This document shows positions 24,722 through 37,655 of a stretch of DNA of 64,000 nucleotides, in pieces (position 1 is the first letter of the stretch; each line of letters opens with the position of its first letter). The stretch spans positions 124,001 through 188,000 of the forward strand of contig JAGTJL010000027.1 of assembly GCA_020746875.1 (NCBI GenBank), read 5' to 3'. Below the pieces are notes generated by a model. The model did not search any database, was not told the origin of the DNA, and was given only the letters and a program-made list of their open reading frames with translations. A program made the translations under genes and the position numbers. Source of the stretch: Rhexocercosporidium sp. MPI-PUGE-AT-0058. Lineage: Eukaryota > Ascomycota > Leotiomycetes > Helotiales.

Positions 24722-25750
24722 ATGGAAGGATATGCAAAAGTGGCGCATTTGATGGCAAGCCAGAAAGAAACCGCCATACTGCGACGATTCCGGAAGCTCA
24801 ACCTTCAAAGGCTTTTGTATTTACAGGCTGAAATTACACACCTTGAGTATGAAGTCAAGCAGTTGGCAGAAAGAGACTCGGCTCACGATGACCGGATCTA
24901 TCATGCGAAAGATTGGTGGTCCTTGAGTCAGGCTGACGAAAGCGAGGACACAGAGCAATGGCGAGTGTTTTCTGAGCTCAGCGAAAAGTTGGATCTCTAC
25001 AGTAAGCTCTCTTCGTAAATAGCACTCCAATTGGATCCATGAACATAGTTTGATTTTACCAGATGACTTGCTATTGAAACAGGTTTCTCTTGCCAAGCTA
25101 GAGCAACCCCGGAAGTATGATCTCGAATTCTTAAGAGACTGGTTCCAGAGACCAAGCATGGGGTCATTTCCTCTCCTCGGCGTCGACCGTGACTCCTGGG
25201 ATACGAAGAATGAGAACGACTTGATAGCCATCAAGCCTCGCTCCCCACAAGATTTATTCTCGGAGTGGTTCACCGAGAAGCTTGTTCCTCGCTATCATGG
25301 TTGTCTTGGAAGGACACTCATAGTGAGTCCTGCACGAGCGTAGGCTTATCAAACTCCTTCTTGTTACTGATGAGCGATGCAGGAACCGATATCAGAAGAG
25401 GCTGGTTCCGGCATATACAACTACGAAGAATCAGCTCTTGATTCCGTCCTTGGTATTTTGGTGACAGTAGTAGCGTCGCTTCTTCCGATTTGTTCTGTGG
25501 TTGCTCTTTATCTCATCAAATCTAATGGACTGCGACTCGGCATGATTGCAGTTTTCTCTGCATGTTTTGCTCTTGCTTTGGCGCTCATGACCAATGCAAG
25601 GAGGATCGAGGTGTTTGCAGCTACTGCCGCGTAAGTGGTCACAACGATCCATCTCGAGGAGCACATGCTAACGGGGGTCACTGAAATAGATTTGCTGCTG
25701 TGAATGCTGTATTCTTGACAAATGGTCAAGACTGTTCATGTTCTGCATGA
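24722..25750 (+). CDS. DUF6594-domain membrane protein
   Basis: Exons 24722-25001, 25063-25322, 25383-25630 and 25690-25750 are joined by introns of 61, 60 and 59 nt with good consensus, giving 282 aa. The start MEGYAKVAHLMAS matches the usual beginning of the family, followed by RRFRKLNLQRLLYLQAEI and a helical N-terminal region with a WWSLSQADE segment. The C-terminal third has three hydrophobic helices at about residues 199-225, 231-250 and 257-273. The family phrase NARRIEVFAATAAFAAV spans the last intron. The function of DUF6594 is unknown; topology suggests a membrane-anchored protein with a cytosolic helical head. It reads without damage despite standing in a degenerate region, which argues that it is under selection or recently arrived. 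Confidence 0.88.
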
Positions 25751-26153
25751 TCGCAGTTAGAAGAGAATTCTATTGATTCTATATGTGATGCGAATGTGGG
25801 GGGTAAGGGGGCGGGGTGGACGGGAGATTCTGTGGGTGAACCATGGAAACTTATCTAAAGATTGACAGGTCATGAAATCGGAATTTGATTTCATCAGCGC
25901 GCTCTTGACAGACTTCCTACAGCCGCTTGTGAAAGAAGCTTTTCGTATAGCTTTCTCCCGTTTCCGCTTCGCTTGTCTTTGTTGACACTACTCCGGACCC
26001 ACTCCACAGCTTGACCCTGTTGATCGTCACTACCGTCTCAAAGGCTTCAATCGTCTGACCGGCCGGCCGGTGTCAGGGCGGAGTCCCTTTCTTGATCTAT
26101 TCGGTCAAACAGAAGATAGGTATATCTGTTAAGATACACTGTGGGGTTACGTT

Positions 26154-26640
26154 ATGCGGATTCTGACGCATTACTCCATTTTCAACAAAGACGATTTCAT
26201 CGTGTGTCTGATCTTCCTCACGATTCCTCCAGCCTTCATATGCGCGGGGACTTACAGCTTTCTGTTGCGGATCGTTCTGCTATATGCGTCGACTCTTTCG
26301 AGGTTCAAACCTAGGACACATATGATTCTATTTTGCGGCTCAGATTTGGTCGGCTTGATCATGTAGGCTGCGGGAGGGGCAATTGTTTCGGTTGCTACCA
26401 CTCAAGATGATATCAGAACCCTACAAAGCTCACTTCCAATGTTGAGTAAGGTGCTGGTAAAGCGAGAATATGTCGATACACGAACTGATATCATGATCAC
26501 AGGATTGTTTTTTCCAAGTCGTCTCGCACGTCACATTTGTCCTGCTCTACGTATTCAGACTACACAGAAATCGGAATGCTTGGAACACGCACAAGACTCA
26601 CATCTATTCGTCTTGTAAATTCGAGGCCTTTCTCTACTGT
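26154..26640 (+). pseudogene. RTA1-like membrane protein fragment with stop and frameshift
   Basis: The plus-strand frame from 26154 reads TIPPAFICAGTYSFLLRIVL and then LFCGSDLVGLIM. This fits the middle of RTA1-like lipid-translocating/exporter proteins, where a Gln and a Gly-rich helix (here AAGGAIVSV) follow. A TAG at 26364-26366 stands where that Gln is expected, a CAG-to-TAG change. About 50 codons later the family phrase for the next helix (ITGLFF, then VVSHVTFVLLYVFRLHR) is split by one extra base near 26511-26518. N-terminal helices are not found upstream. A minor intron could rescue the second lesion but not the first. Confidence 0.5.
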
Positions 26641-27163
26641 AAGTGCTCTTTCTCCCCCGCCATATGGGAAATCTCGGTGGTGGTTTTTGCGTAAGCAACA
26701 CTAACAATAAATGAATAGCACTAGATATCGCAACCTGTTGGAATCTAGGGACGAAACGCCAATATGGGTAATGCCCAAAATTGTGGGAGTGTGGATGTTT
26801 GATATGGAAGGGCGGTGCAGAGATAGAAGGGCAACGTACTATGATACGTAGACAGCCCCCGCAGCCAAAATCATGCCCAACAGATATGGCTCTTGTTGCG
26901 TTCACTTCTCGATACGTGGAAATTCGATCCATGTTTTGATTTTTGTTGCGATTAGAATCAGTCTTCTATTTCCCCTTTATCACTAATCTTTTTGGTATTT
27001 TTACATTGACCTGGTCTAGACATAGACCCGGAGAGAGCGTCGTTCATAAACAAATATCCCTCACAACTTGCTGCTTAAAGCTCCTGACTTCTGACCTGCG
27101 AAAGTCGATAAAGTATCTATAAGACCTAGACTCAGTACATTATAGGTCTCGAGTCTTAAGCTC

Positions 27164-27628
27164 TTAAGCTTCGACAATCCACTCTGAGGAGTAGAATTCC
27201 ACAGAGCGAGGCGCAATCATTTCTTGCAATGTCCAGCCTCTGGTGAACCAGCAGCTAGAACGGAAGTTCTGAAAACAGTAGGAGCCGTCTGGCTGCGTCT
27301 GAGCTGTCACATCGGGCAGGTAGGCGAAGCAGGTAGCGCTGTTTTCGTACCATTTATACATGGAATTGATTGCTTCGGAGAGTTCGGCACTGCTGGTCTT
27401 GTCGATTCCACACGTATCAACCTAACACCAATTAAAGCTCCGCTGTTTTACCTTAGCGCAAAACAAAACAATCTTCTCGTACCCATTCTTATCTTTTGCC
27501 TAACCAGTATTGAACTCCTGGAAGGAAATTTCGTCGTTACCCTATCGATGGGATAAAATTGCGTACTCTGGGAAGGGTTCTTCATCGAAGAGTTCCAGAT
27601 GCAGCGTCTCTGTGTTTAGCGGCCGCAT
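27164..27628 (-). pseudogene. HET-domain (heterokaryon incompatibility) gene fragment with three TAG stops
   Basis: From an ATG at 27626-27628 the minus strand reads the classical start of a HET protein (MRPLNTETLHLELF, then YAILSHR). It goes on through VDTCGIDKTSSAELSEAI and MYKWYENSATCFAYLPDV to FTRGWTLQEMIAPRSVEFY. The frame is uninterrupted for 154 codons except for TAG at 27542-27544 (the invariant Trp of SHRW), 27500-27502 (probably Gln) and 27422-27424 (the Trp of W-V-D-T-C). All three are changes expected from C-to-T at CpA on one strand or the other. The frame ends at 27164 inside or just after the HET domain, so the C-terminal effector part is absent. HET proteins trigger cell death when unlike fungi fuse. 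Confidence 0.85.
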
Positions 27629-27830
27629 GCTTCCGTGAGATGAGTACCAGGCTAGTATAGGGCAGAGCAGAGCAATTGATATGGAAGGGCCAGTTGTATA
27701 TTTCACTAGCAACTAGTAGCAGGAGCGGTAATCGGGAGACGAATAGTCGTAACAGTAGTAGAAAATCTTATATGCCCAGAGTTGATTACCAAGCGATAAA
27801 TGGGACACAGATTCCACTCTACATTTGCTC

Positions 27831-30802
27831 TCATTGGCATTCCCGATCAAGGTCTTTAGAAATACTATTTTGTTTATTCAGAAAGAAGGAAGTAGATTGG
27901 GCCATCTTACCACTCTTCAAGCCTCTCCTCTCTAGTGCAAGCTGCAAGTTCGCGAGAACTTCTGATTTCTTTAACTCGATACGTTCTTGCAAAGTGGGCT
28001 CGGATGTGCCAGCCGGGATATCTTCAATCTCTATGTGCTCAGAACTGATTTCGACAGGGATGCTCGTAGACGACTTTTGTTCATCTTCGAAAGAGATGGC
28101 AGTCGAAAGATTTTCAGCTTCCATCAACGTGGCAGATTCAGATTTAGAGCCATCAATTCCAGTAGACCTGTTCTGAGGACTGGTTTTCAAAAAGTCAGCA
28201 AGTACAGCAGCCGAACGATGACAGAATCTTCGTGGAGAAAGCGACTCACCCATCTATCATTCGACTTCCAAGTATGATCGCCTTTAGCCGAGCACCAGAG
28301 GTACCATTCTCAACTTGGCCCCGAGGTCTCTCGCCAATGCCAGATTTTGCGTTGAGAATCGCACAGCAACATGCCCAGCAAAATTCATCTGGAAGAACAA
28401 GCGTCTCATATCCTAGCTGGACAGATAATACTGTTGCGGCTAGCCTTGCAGGAGCGTTCCCACTAGCTCGAATAACAAGGTTGCCAGCAGGGGCTTCCAA
28501 AAGCTCATTCCAGGAGTCTATGGATACCAATTCCTCCCGAAGACTTAGCTGCTCGTTGTGATGTCCGCTGTGTGCACAATTAACTCGTAAAAGAGTATTG
28601 CGTTTCGCATCCAGAGCTCCGAGGACATCAAGATCTGCTACCCATCTACCGCGATCGTACACGGACAGGATAGTCTCTATGAATGTAGGAGCTGAACCAA
28701 GTCTATGAGCACTTCTATCCTGTAGCGGCCGGTTATACTCTCCAAATGACATGTGCAGGGAGGTTTCCTTAAACCAATCTTCGGCTCTTCCATTAAACGG
28801 AGCATATTGAATTGAAGCCCAAGAATCTATCCCCGGGGTTCGGACCTGTTGTTTAGGAGGTGCGATAAGAAGTGAAAGACCTGGCCGACCTATGTTTCCC
28901 GTCAACCTCCTGATGGCTGCGTGTGGCGTACAAGACGGATCCAGTAGCAATTCTGCAGCGATGTATATGGAATCTCCTGAAGATATCGCGAATACATCCT
29001 CAAGTAAGTCTGGATGTATATCAGATGCGCAATCAAACATGCTTATGCAAGATAAGGCATGTGTTCGAGACAATGATACTTGGAGGTAAGCGTTGCGATG
29101 TGCGATGCACCATTGATACGAGCTAAATGGTTTGCCATCTAGTAGCAACAATGAAACTCTTGCGTCTGGCATTACCTCATACAATTTCGCTGCTGCGGCG
29201 AATGCTTGAAGGCTTTGGAAAGACATTCCCGACACTGGTGGCTCCTTCCCTAGATTCCGGAAGTACGCAGTGACTTTCTTTACGTCGACTTCTTGCATGA
29301 ATATACCTTCCGCTTCTTCCATGGTAAGATGAATTTTGGAATTAGTCGACTCGTGACTGAGTACAACCTTTTCTTCGAGAGCCGATTTGTGGAGTAATCC
29401 TCTCATGACGGACCTAAGTGAAAGGCCAAAGAAGGGTGATTGATCAGATTCCGGGAGCCAGAACTCACGCTTCTGTACACCTAGTCGAAATAGTTGTCGC
29501 ATCCTGCTTCTTTCGAGCTGATTTTCACATCTGACAAAAGTTTGGCCAGCGGAGTGTAGACAGTGGAGCCAATAAGGCAAGGGGGGGCTCGTAGGTTGGT
29601 TGCCAATAACAGAATCAGCAGCACCTGTGACATTGTCCTTGTAGAAACATCGAGAAACCTTTTCGGTCCAGCGAATTCCGTTTATGAGTGTGCATTCAAA
29701 GCCCTCCCATCCTGGCGCAAGGTTCCAGCCACTGAATATGCAGCCCATTACGACGAAATGAAATTGGCCAAAGGTTATTCTTGAATCGATCACTATCATT
29801 GATTTTGAAGAATGAGATGGATCAACAAAACGTCCAGGTGGCTTAATGATAGTGACCAGGACTCGCTTTCATTTCTAGCTCCGCCTCCCAGGAGACCAAC
29901 CGTGAGGATAGCAGACCAGGTGAATAATGGATTCTTGTGCTTCACAGTGACAACGCCACCATGCCCCAAAAGCAGCATATCAGGATAGAGATGCCACGCT
30001 GACATTGCAACCAGAGCTCCACCATTGTCTTGTTGCGGTATCCCAAGGAGGAGATTATTCGTAATCTCCAAAGCATGTCTGAACGTTCCAAGGATGCGTT
30101 GACATGATTCTGTCTCCCTATTCACTGGCAAAATGATGTTCTGTATTATAAGCATGAACCGCTTATGCTCTCGCAATTTAGCAGTGTCTGCCGTTTGAAT
30201 CCACGATCTTGCACCGGCGTCCCAAAGCGAGAGTTCAGAGTGGGTAATTTCCAAGAAATCCGCTAATATAGAAACCGCCTTGTTCTGTTCAGCAGATCTA
30301 TTGCCACCTTCACTGTCTAAAAGACGCCGCTGTTCTGCAACCAGCTCTGTCCAGATGCTTACAGCTTCTGGCGCCTTAAAACAATGAGCAAGCATACAAG
30401 CGAGTAGGTTCATTGCAATTGCCCCAGACCCAGAGGTAACTGCTGCCCATATGCTAGCTGAGTCAACACCGACTTCGCCTGTAAAGAAGCTAGAGGAGTT
30501 GGAATTTCGGTTGACTTGGAGGGAGGAGGAAATTTCCGATACTCGAGTACCGTATGCTCTGAAAAGACCTTCTACATTTGGTATAACGTTTTGAAAGAGA
30601 GACGACAGTTTTCTCGCCGTTCGGTGGAGATCTCCAGACTCAGCATCCGCCTTTCTCTTTGTCGAAAGTGCCATACCGAGGCCTTGGAACTCATGGGGGG
30701 ATCAATCTTGACGAGTGTGAAATCAAGATTGATATGAGCTAAGGCCATGGTGTTTTCCGCTTCCAAAGCAGATTTTAATGTCGTAATATTAATACGAGCC
30801 AT
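27831..30802 (-). pseudogene. Long uncharacterised fungal protein (about 960 aa), frame broken twice
   Basis: The start MARINITTLKSALEAENTM at 30802 and the following HINLDFTLVKIDPP match an uncharacterised fungal family that I remember only by its sequence pattern. The next conserved piece (EFQGLGMALSTKRKADAESG, then HRTARKLSSLF and SIWAAVTSGSGAIA) is in another frame. One base is missing at a six-G run (30695-30700, plus strand). A second frame change near 29820-29850, after WSLSLSHL, precedes SRITFGQFHFVVMGCIFSGW. From there the frame is open to 28250, then a 70-nt intron (28180-28249), then a last exon (27831-28179) rich in Glu/Ser. The homopolymer lesion might be a sequencing error; the second looks like a small deletion. 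The gene lies directly upstream of the HET fragment on the same strand, and families of this kind commonly sit near HET loci. Function unknown. Confidence 0.6.
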
Positions 30803-31120
30803 CGCGTGAAGGGGATTTGAACCCGGCAGAGCACTGGGCCAGTAATATATTGGGGTTCTGCAGCATGTAGAAAATAGAGGATGTTGCAGTTTCCCCGCTC
30901 GCAAATGCGTGAATGTCGTATGATAAGTTAATGATCAGAAGAGAGGCTTTTGGATTGTCGATGCATCTGAAGGAGAAGCTCTTGGGGTCGCAAGCCCTTG
31001 TGGAACCAATATTCTTAGGCAGCAGCCGCCAACTGGTACGAAAATAACCTTAACCCATCGGAGCAGAGAACAACATATATCCCTCGTAACTGCAGCAGAA
31101 AGCTTCACGCCCAGTATAAC

Positions 31121-31371
<251 letters not shown>

Positions 31372-31415
31372 GGCGACAACGGCCGGAATATTCGTAACGC
31401 GATTGCTCCTCGCAA

Positions 31416-31672
31416 TGTTACGGCTTGCAAGAGGTTGATACGGCGAGTTGACTCTAGCTTTGTATTTAAGCCTCATGCTACGCTCAGAATCGAGAAGAAA
31501 AGACAAGGAGAAAAGGAGAGCTCTCTATAAGAGGGAGCTCTAGTATAAATACATAAAAGGTCCCCTTAGCCTTTCCCGATTAGGCCTAGCGCTATGGTTG
31601 CCATGCTAAGGCAATGCTACGAGCGATGCCGAGCTCGCTCGGTTAGAATACGAGGCTTATAAAATCGTAATA
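31416..31672 (-). repeat. 3' LTR of the Ty3/gypsy element
   Basis: 257 bp, direct repeat of 37656-37912. It keeps the terminal TGTTACG on the left but reads CGTAATA on the right, where the other copy has CGTAACA. Counting by eye, about two dozen positions differ between the LTRs, all transitions and no indels. Confidence 0.93.
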
Positions 31673-34600
31673 TTACTTTCTCTTCCCGAAAAACTGCGTC
31701 CGCGTAGTTATAGTTATAATTGTATCGTCTTCTAGTTCGTTGTAATCGTCGATATTAATATTATATGCCTTTAATTATTAAGGTAATACTCTTAGAGGCC
31801 TTTTAGCCGCTTTATTATTAAAATAGAAATTCTTAATTATATAAGGTGCGGTTATAATATTTAAGCACGAATATTATTATAAGTCCTCGTCGGCGCTTAA
31901 TTACTTAATATAGTAGAATAGCTTATTCTTTATAACTTTAAAGTTAAGAATACTTTTAATTTCTTACTTATCTTGCTTAAGTAATAGCTAGATAGGTGCC
32001 GGCGTAGCTCTGGCTTGTTTAAGCAGGGGGTCGTTAATATACTTGCGAAGCGAGTGAGAATGGAAGACGGGATGCATTTACTAGTCCTTTAAGAGCTTAA
32101 CTCTCTAATTTTCTTCTTTTTTCGCGAATATCTTAATTAAGCTATACTACTTATTAAAGAGTTTCTTTAAAGGTCGGTCGATATTCCAGTTCCGAGTATC
32201 GACTAGTATTAAGTCGCTAACGTCCTAATCGACGGCGCGTCGCCCCCGGTTCGCTAGTCGCTTTATTTTTTCTTATTAATCTTTTAGAGATAATTATACG
32301 ATTTCCGTAATCTCTTTCATTTGTAATACTATTTACAGAGCCTCCTTATAATTGAGTTTCTTTATTGTTATAGCCGGAGGTTCTAGGTTAATTAAATCCT
32401 AAGAAGTCCGTGGCTTAACGCTATTAAATAGCCGAAAAGAGAATAAGTTACTTAGGGATTCGTGTAATAGTATTAATTAAGCGATATTTATAATTAATAA
32501 GAGGTTATTTTAATTATCTTAGTAATAGTAGCAAAAGGGACGAAGCCGTTACTTAATATACTAATTCGTTACTTCCGTTTAGCCGTCGACGTTCGGGTTA
32601 TACGCCGTCGTAAGCTTTATTTTAATTCCGAGAATATAATAGTATTTTTTCTAAAAAGAAGAGACGAATTAAGGCCTTTAGTCTAAGATAATAAAATCCG
32701 ATATGCCGAAATAGCGAGTCTAATAAACGAGAAAGAAAATAGCTATACTTTTGGCGGTAATTGTGTCGTTATAAGGTATTAAGACCGGTTTCTTAAATAA
32801 GTAATTAATAATAATTATAGCGAAGTTATAACCGTGCTTATTTAATAATAACTTCGTAAAGTCTATTGTGAGGTATTAATATAAACGAGTAGGGATTAGT
32901 AAAAAATATAAGAAACCAGGAGTTTTATTTCTTTTAGCCTTCTATTAAGAGCAACTGCAATTTGCTACGTATCGAGTTACGTCCGTAATAAGGCTATTTT
33001 AATAATATTTACGGCTTAATAATGCTTTTATCTTTTTAATTCTTATATATACTATTAATAACTAAGAGTATACGTATCGAATTAGTATCGTGCGAAGCTC
33101 CGGCGGTTTTAAAGGCATTTTTAGGCGTTCTTAAAAAAGTAATTTATTATTTATTAATTCGTAATTTAATAATTATTCCTTAGCTTTTTATCGGAAAGGC
33201 TTTAACGAAGACGAGGACTTATTAGCTAAGAGCATTTAATTAATAATATCGTATTCCGCGATATTATAAGCTATTATAGAGTTAGAGTCAAACTCTTTCG
33301 CAGTAAAAGTCTTTAGGTCTATTAGTATTCCTGCGTCTAGCTTAAGCTTTAATTCGTCTCTTAGGATTAGGGCTTTAATAAGTACTAAAGGTATCGTCTC
33401 TATAACCTCGATATAAGCGTTTATAAAATCGCCGGCGGGAAGCTAGAAATCGCTAGCGATTTTCTAATCGATCTTGTTAATTAGAATTAATTATTAATTA
33501 CGAATAGCTCGCTTTCGTGCCTTTATGACCGTGAAGTCTTAATCTTGTCGAGATAAGGTATCAGCTAGCGTATTAGTAGTCCCGGTACGATATATAATCG
33601 TAAAATAGAAATCCGCGAAAAACTCGGCTTATCGAGCTTGTTTAGCTGTAAAGTCTTTAATAGTTATAAAGTACTTTAAGGCCCGGTGGTTTATATAAAC
33701 GAAAACGTTCTTTTAAGCGCTTAATAGCTTTGGCTAATATTATTTAAGTAATTAAAAAATCGCTAATATTTCCTTATTATAAATTAAGTAATTAAGCTTA
33801 AGATTTATTATAGTTTTAAAAAAGTATTTTATAAAATAAAAGGTATTGTTTTCTTAAAGTTGAAATAAGATCTTAGCGATAATTTCGTTAAACGAATTAG
33901 TCTTTAGTCGCGTTTGCTTTACTAGGTCGTAGTAGTAAAGAACCGGCGCAAATTAAAAGGATTCTCGGAGAGTTTCTTATGCGTTTTTATAAGCGTAATC
34001 GAAGTTAAAAAGAACGTCTTTCCCGGTGAGTATTATAAGGGGTCGAGCGATGCGATTATAGTTTTTAATAAACTAGTAATAAAAGTTACAAAAACTAAAG
34101 TAGCTTTATATACCTTATATATTACCGGCGTATCGTTAGTTTTTAATTATGTTAACTTTTTCCGAGTTTACTTTTATGCCGTCGATTTTAATTATAAATC
34201 TTAAGAACTTTATCTTTTATACGTTAAATTCAGATTTTTTAATATCGGTTTAAAGTCCGTATATTTATAATATTACTATTACTTTCTTAATATGAACCTC
34301 GTGCTCCTTAAGAGTTAACGAGTATATAAGGATATTATTTATATAAGCCGCGTAAAAGTCGTTTAAATGTTTTATTAAGATATTATTAATAAATTACTAA
34401 AAGGTCGCTAGATCGTTAATTAAGTTAAAAAGAAGAACCTTATACTTATACGTGCCGTATCGAGTGCGGAAGGTCGTATAATCTTCGCTTTTAAAAGATA
34501 TACAAATATAATAAAAAGCTTATTATATATTAAGTTTAATAAAGACTTTTACTTTATAAATACGTATTATTATCTTATCGATTAAAGGAATTAGGTACGA

Positions 34601-37600
34601 GTCTTTCTTAAATAAGGTATTTAGCTTCCGATAATCGACGTATAACCGGAAACTATTATCGGCTTTTTTAGCGAAGAGAATAGGAGCCGCATATAGCGCG
34701 CCGAAAGGCTCGATAAAATCTTTATATAAGTTATCGATAATATATTACTTAGTCTTCAATAGCTATTCTTTAATTATACGCCGAAGAGGTTTAAAGAATA
34801 AGTCGTTTTCTTTAATAAGCTTAATTTAATAGTTTACGCTTTAGCGATATATTAATAGCTTATCGGAGGCTCGCCGGGAGAAAAGAGGAGTATATTCCTA
34901 GTACTTATTAAGGAGCTTCTTGCTTATTAGCTCGTTATCCTGCGCGTACTTGGCCTCGAGGGCTTCTTTTAAAATCAGGTCTTTATTCATCGATGCGAGT
35001 TCGATATTTAATTAATTTAAGGCTTCTCGTCGGCGGCGAGTTAGCTCTTAGTCGATTTCATACACCGATATTACGAAGGTTTTTACTTTATTCTTCTTAG
35101 CTTTTTTAAGTCGGAAGTATATCGTAAATATCGCTGCTGCCGATATTAAGAAAATCTTCGTTATAAGTACTTTTAGCTAGTAATTTACTAAAGGAGTTCT
35201 AGAGGTTTTCTTGTCTTTAAGTAATAATCTCGGAATACGGAATATTAAAAGATTTAATTAATCTTTTATAATATATAAGCGCTTTTTGACTTCTCTAGCG
35301 AAGCTCGAGGAGCGAGTCGGCGAGACGCTAGCAGTAGGTCGTATAAAGATATTTATTTTAAGGGAATCGTCGAATGCCGCAAGGTTAGCTTATTTCCGGC
35401 GATAATTATTTATATTTATAAGGGCGTCCTTTCGTTCCGTATTAAGCTAGTAAGACTTGACGATTAGCTTATTAAAACGGTTTATATCGACGAAGACTCG
35501 CTGATTAAAGTACGGCTATATAAGTATATTTAATAGCTATTTTAACCGGTTACGGTTTTTTATATATAATTATTTTAAGTTATAATGCTCAAGGAACTTC
35601 CGATTAATTAAGACGTCGGTATTTCTTAAGTCAGTTATTAGGAAAAGGAAGTTGATTCGCCGGCGGTTAATAGTTAAGGTAAGTAAAATAGCCGTATCGA
35701 TTGGCTTGCTTTTCCTGCTATTGTAGCCAGTTGGGACGATTGGCTAAGGGAGTGTTATAAAAGAAATATTAAATTACTTAACGAGTCGGTATGCGAGGGA
35801 GGTTTTAATTATATTAAAAATATTTGCTTTATTATTAATATATATAAGTGTTTTAGTAAAGAATTTATTCTTTTTTAATTTAATATTAATTAAGAATTAT
35901 CGTCTTTTAATAAAAGTACGGAAATCAAATACTAAGTTCTTTTATAAGTTATAGCTTACGCCGAGGTATGAGTCTTTATTACGGCTTAAGAGTTTTTTAA
36001 TAGTTTATTAGTCTTTAGGTCTTCGCCGACAATTAGTTAGGAAATCGACTTATCGAGAGCTTAGTCTTTGCGGCGCTTAGGACAGTCGTTAGCTTAATAG
36101 CCGGTCTTATTGTAATAGAGGCAGGTATCGGAGGAGACGTCTTTAAGTGCTAGAAGAGGTACGGGGGATTTAGGTCGGCGTAGGACAGGCGAAAGAGAAG
36201 GCGTACGCTGGCGGATATTCAATAACTGTCTTAAGGTTAAGGGTCTTTATGCGCTAGTAGCCGGCGAAGGGGAGGTTATACGCTAGTTTTCCTTCTTTAA
36301 GATGCTACGCGAGTTGTTAGTATTTATATTATAAAAAGAGACTCGAGGGGGCTCGCGAGCAGCGGCAGTAACACGTCTATAAGCTCGTCTAATAGTAATA
36401 TTTCTTAGCTTATAATCTAATATAGCTAGGAACTCGTTAAGAGCTATATAATCTCCGGCGAGTTCATACTTCTTAGTGCGGATATCGTACTTAAGTTTAT
36501 TTAAGACTTTCTTATATATATCGTCGAATTAGCGGTCGGGTGAGATCTTTCTAATAGTCGTATATATCGTGAACTTCGTACGGAACTCGTTATACGTTAT
36601 ATTACTTATATATAATTGATTATATTTAAGCTTAACTGCTTATATTCGATTATAGTCGAAAAAGCGCTAGTTTAAAGCCTTTAATACGTCGGCGACTTTA
36701 TTAAAATCTCCGGCGAAATCGGGGTCTATTCGCTAGAGAATAATAGTCTTAGCCTCTTTTATTATATATTCAAAGTAAGTATAGATTTGCGATTCGCTAA
36801 TAAAGAAGTTGCCCGAGTACTTTTAAATAAAGAGCTTTATATTTATTTTTTAAGTATTGTATTCGATTTCGCCTTTATAATCGCTGAAAGGAGTACGGGG
36901 GTATTTAACCTTATTAAGCTCGACGGCAGGGATAGTAGGGTTTAGCTTAAGGAGGTAATAGCCGGTAGTTAATTAGAAGTCCGCCGTAAGAGCACGCATT
37001 AATCGGTCGTGAGGAGAGAAAGGAGTACGAGTCTCTTAGCGGGGGTTATTAATAATATACTAGTCGAGGGCTTGCTTAATAGCGGCAGTAATAGCAGAGC
37101 TGACGGAGATCTCGATCAACTAATCTACCTTTGCTTATTAAGCGGGGGTAAGGCCTTTTATAGTAGTAATAGGCTCTGGCGAGGCGTCGAAGAAGTTCTG
37201 AGGTTTGTTTTCTAAGTCGGAATCGAGTTCTTCGAAGTTGTCGGGTTCTTCTGCAAGGGTCTCGACCGAAGGGATAAGGGTATCGGTGAAGCTTAGTCGT
37301 AAAGGGGCGCTTCTTTCTCTAGAGCTTCGCCGACGGGGGGGAGAAGTCGGAAGTGGTAGTAATACGGGGTAAAGAAGTATTTGAGGTTATTAATCGATTT
37401 ATTAATCAAATATAAGTCGAAGTCGAAGTTCGAAGTCGAATAGCGCGCGTTAAATTGCATAAGGCAGGTTAACGGCAGGAGGTTTTCCAGCTTTCTTTAA
37501 GGCAATCTATTATTAAGGCAGAGAAATACTTATCTGTCGAATAGGCTAAAGTATTGAGGTTCGTCGTCAACTTGCTACGAGGGCAGGGAGACGCGACGCG

Positions 37601-37655
37601 CAAGACTTAATGAGATATAACGCTTTATAGCGAAGGGGTTATTAGTCTTTTCTTA
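31673..37655 (-). pseudogene. gag-pol internal region, riddled with stops
   Basis: Remnants read on the minus strand. A gag zinc knuckle lies at 36082-36123 (C-x2-C-x4-H-x4-C spacing, with the second Cys now Tyr by TGC-to-TAC and the His now Tyr). Reverse transcriptase lies at about 34200-34700, with FRLYVDYRKLNTL preserved and the YVDD active site changed to Y-I-N-N at 34334-34345. RNase H lies at about 33550-33860, ending RWAEFFADF and TLADTLSRQD. The integrase zinc-binding region is near 32950-33030 (LLSRKYY, RYVANCSCS). Changes are G-to-A or C-to-T. It cannot encode active enzymes. Confidence 0.88.

Noticed and set aside
26060..26075. Perfect palindrome of repeated CCGG units
   Set aside because: Short and isolated; no association with a gene or element that would give it a role.
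30806..30826. tRNA B-box-like sequence (GGTTCAAATCC on the minus strand)
   Set aside because: The flanking bases do not form a T stem, no A box or acceptor stem is present, and it abuts the start of a protein gene.
37009..37215. 68-codon plus-strand ORF inside the retroelement
   Set aside because: Antisense to the gag region of a dead element; a chance frame in RIPed DNA.
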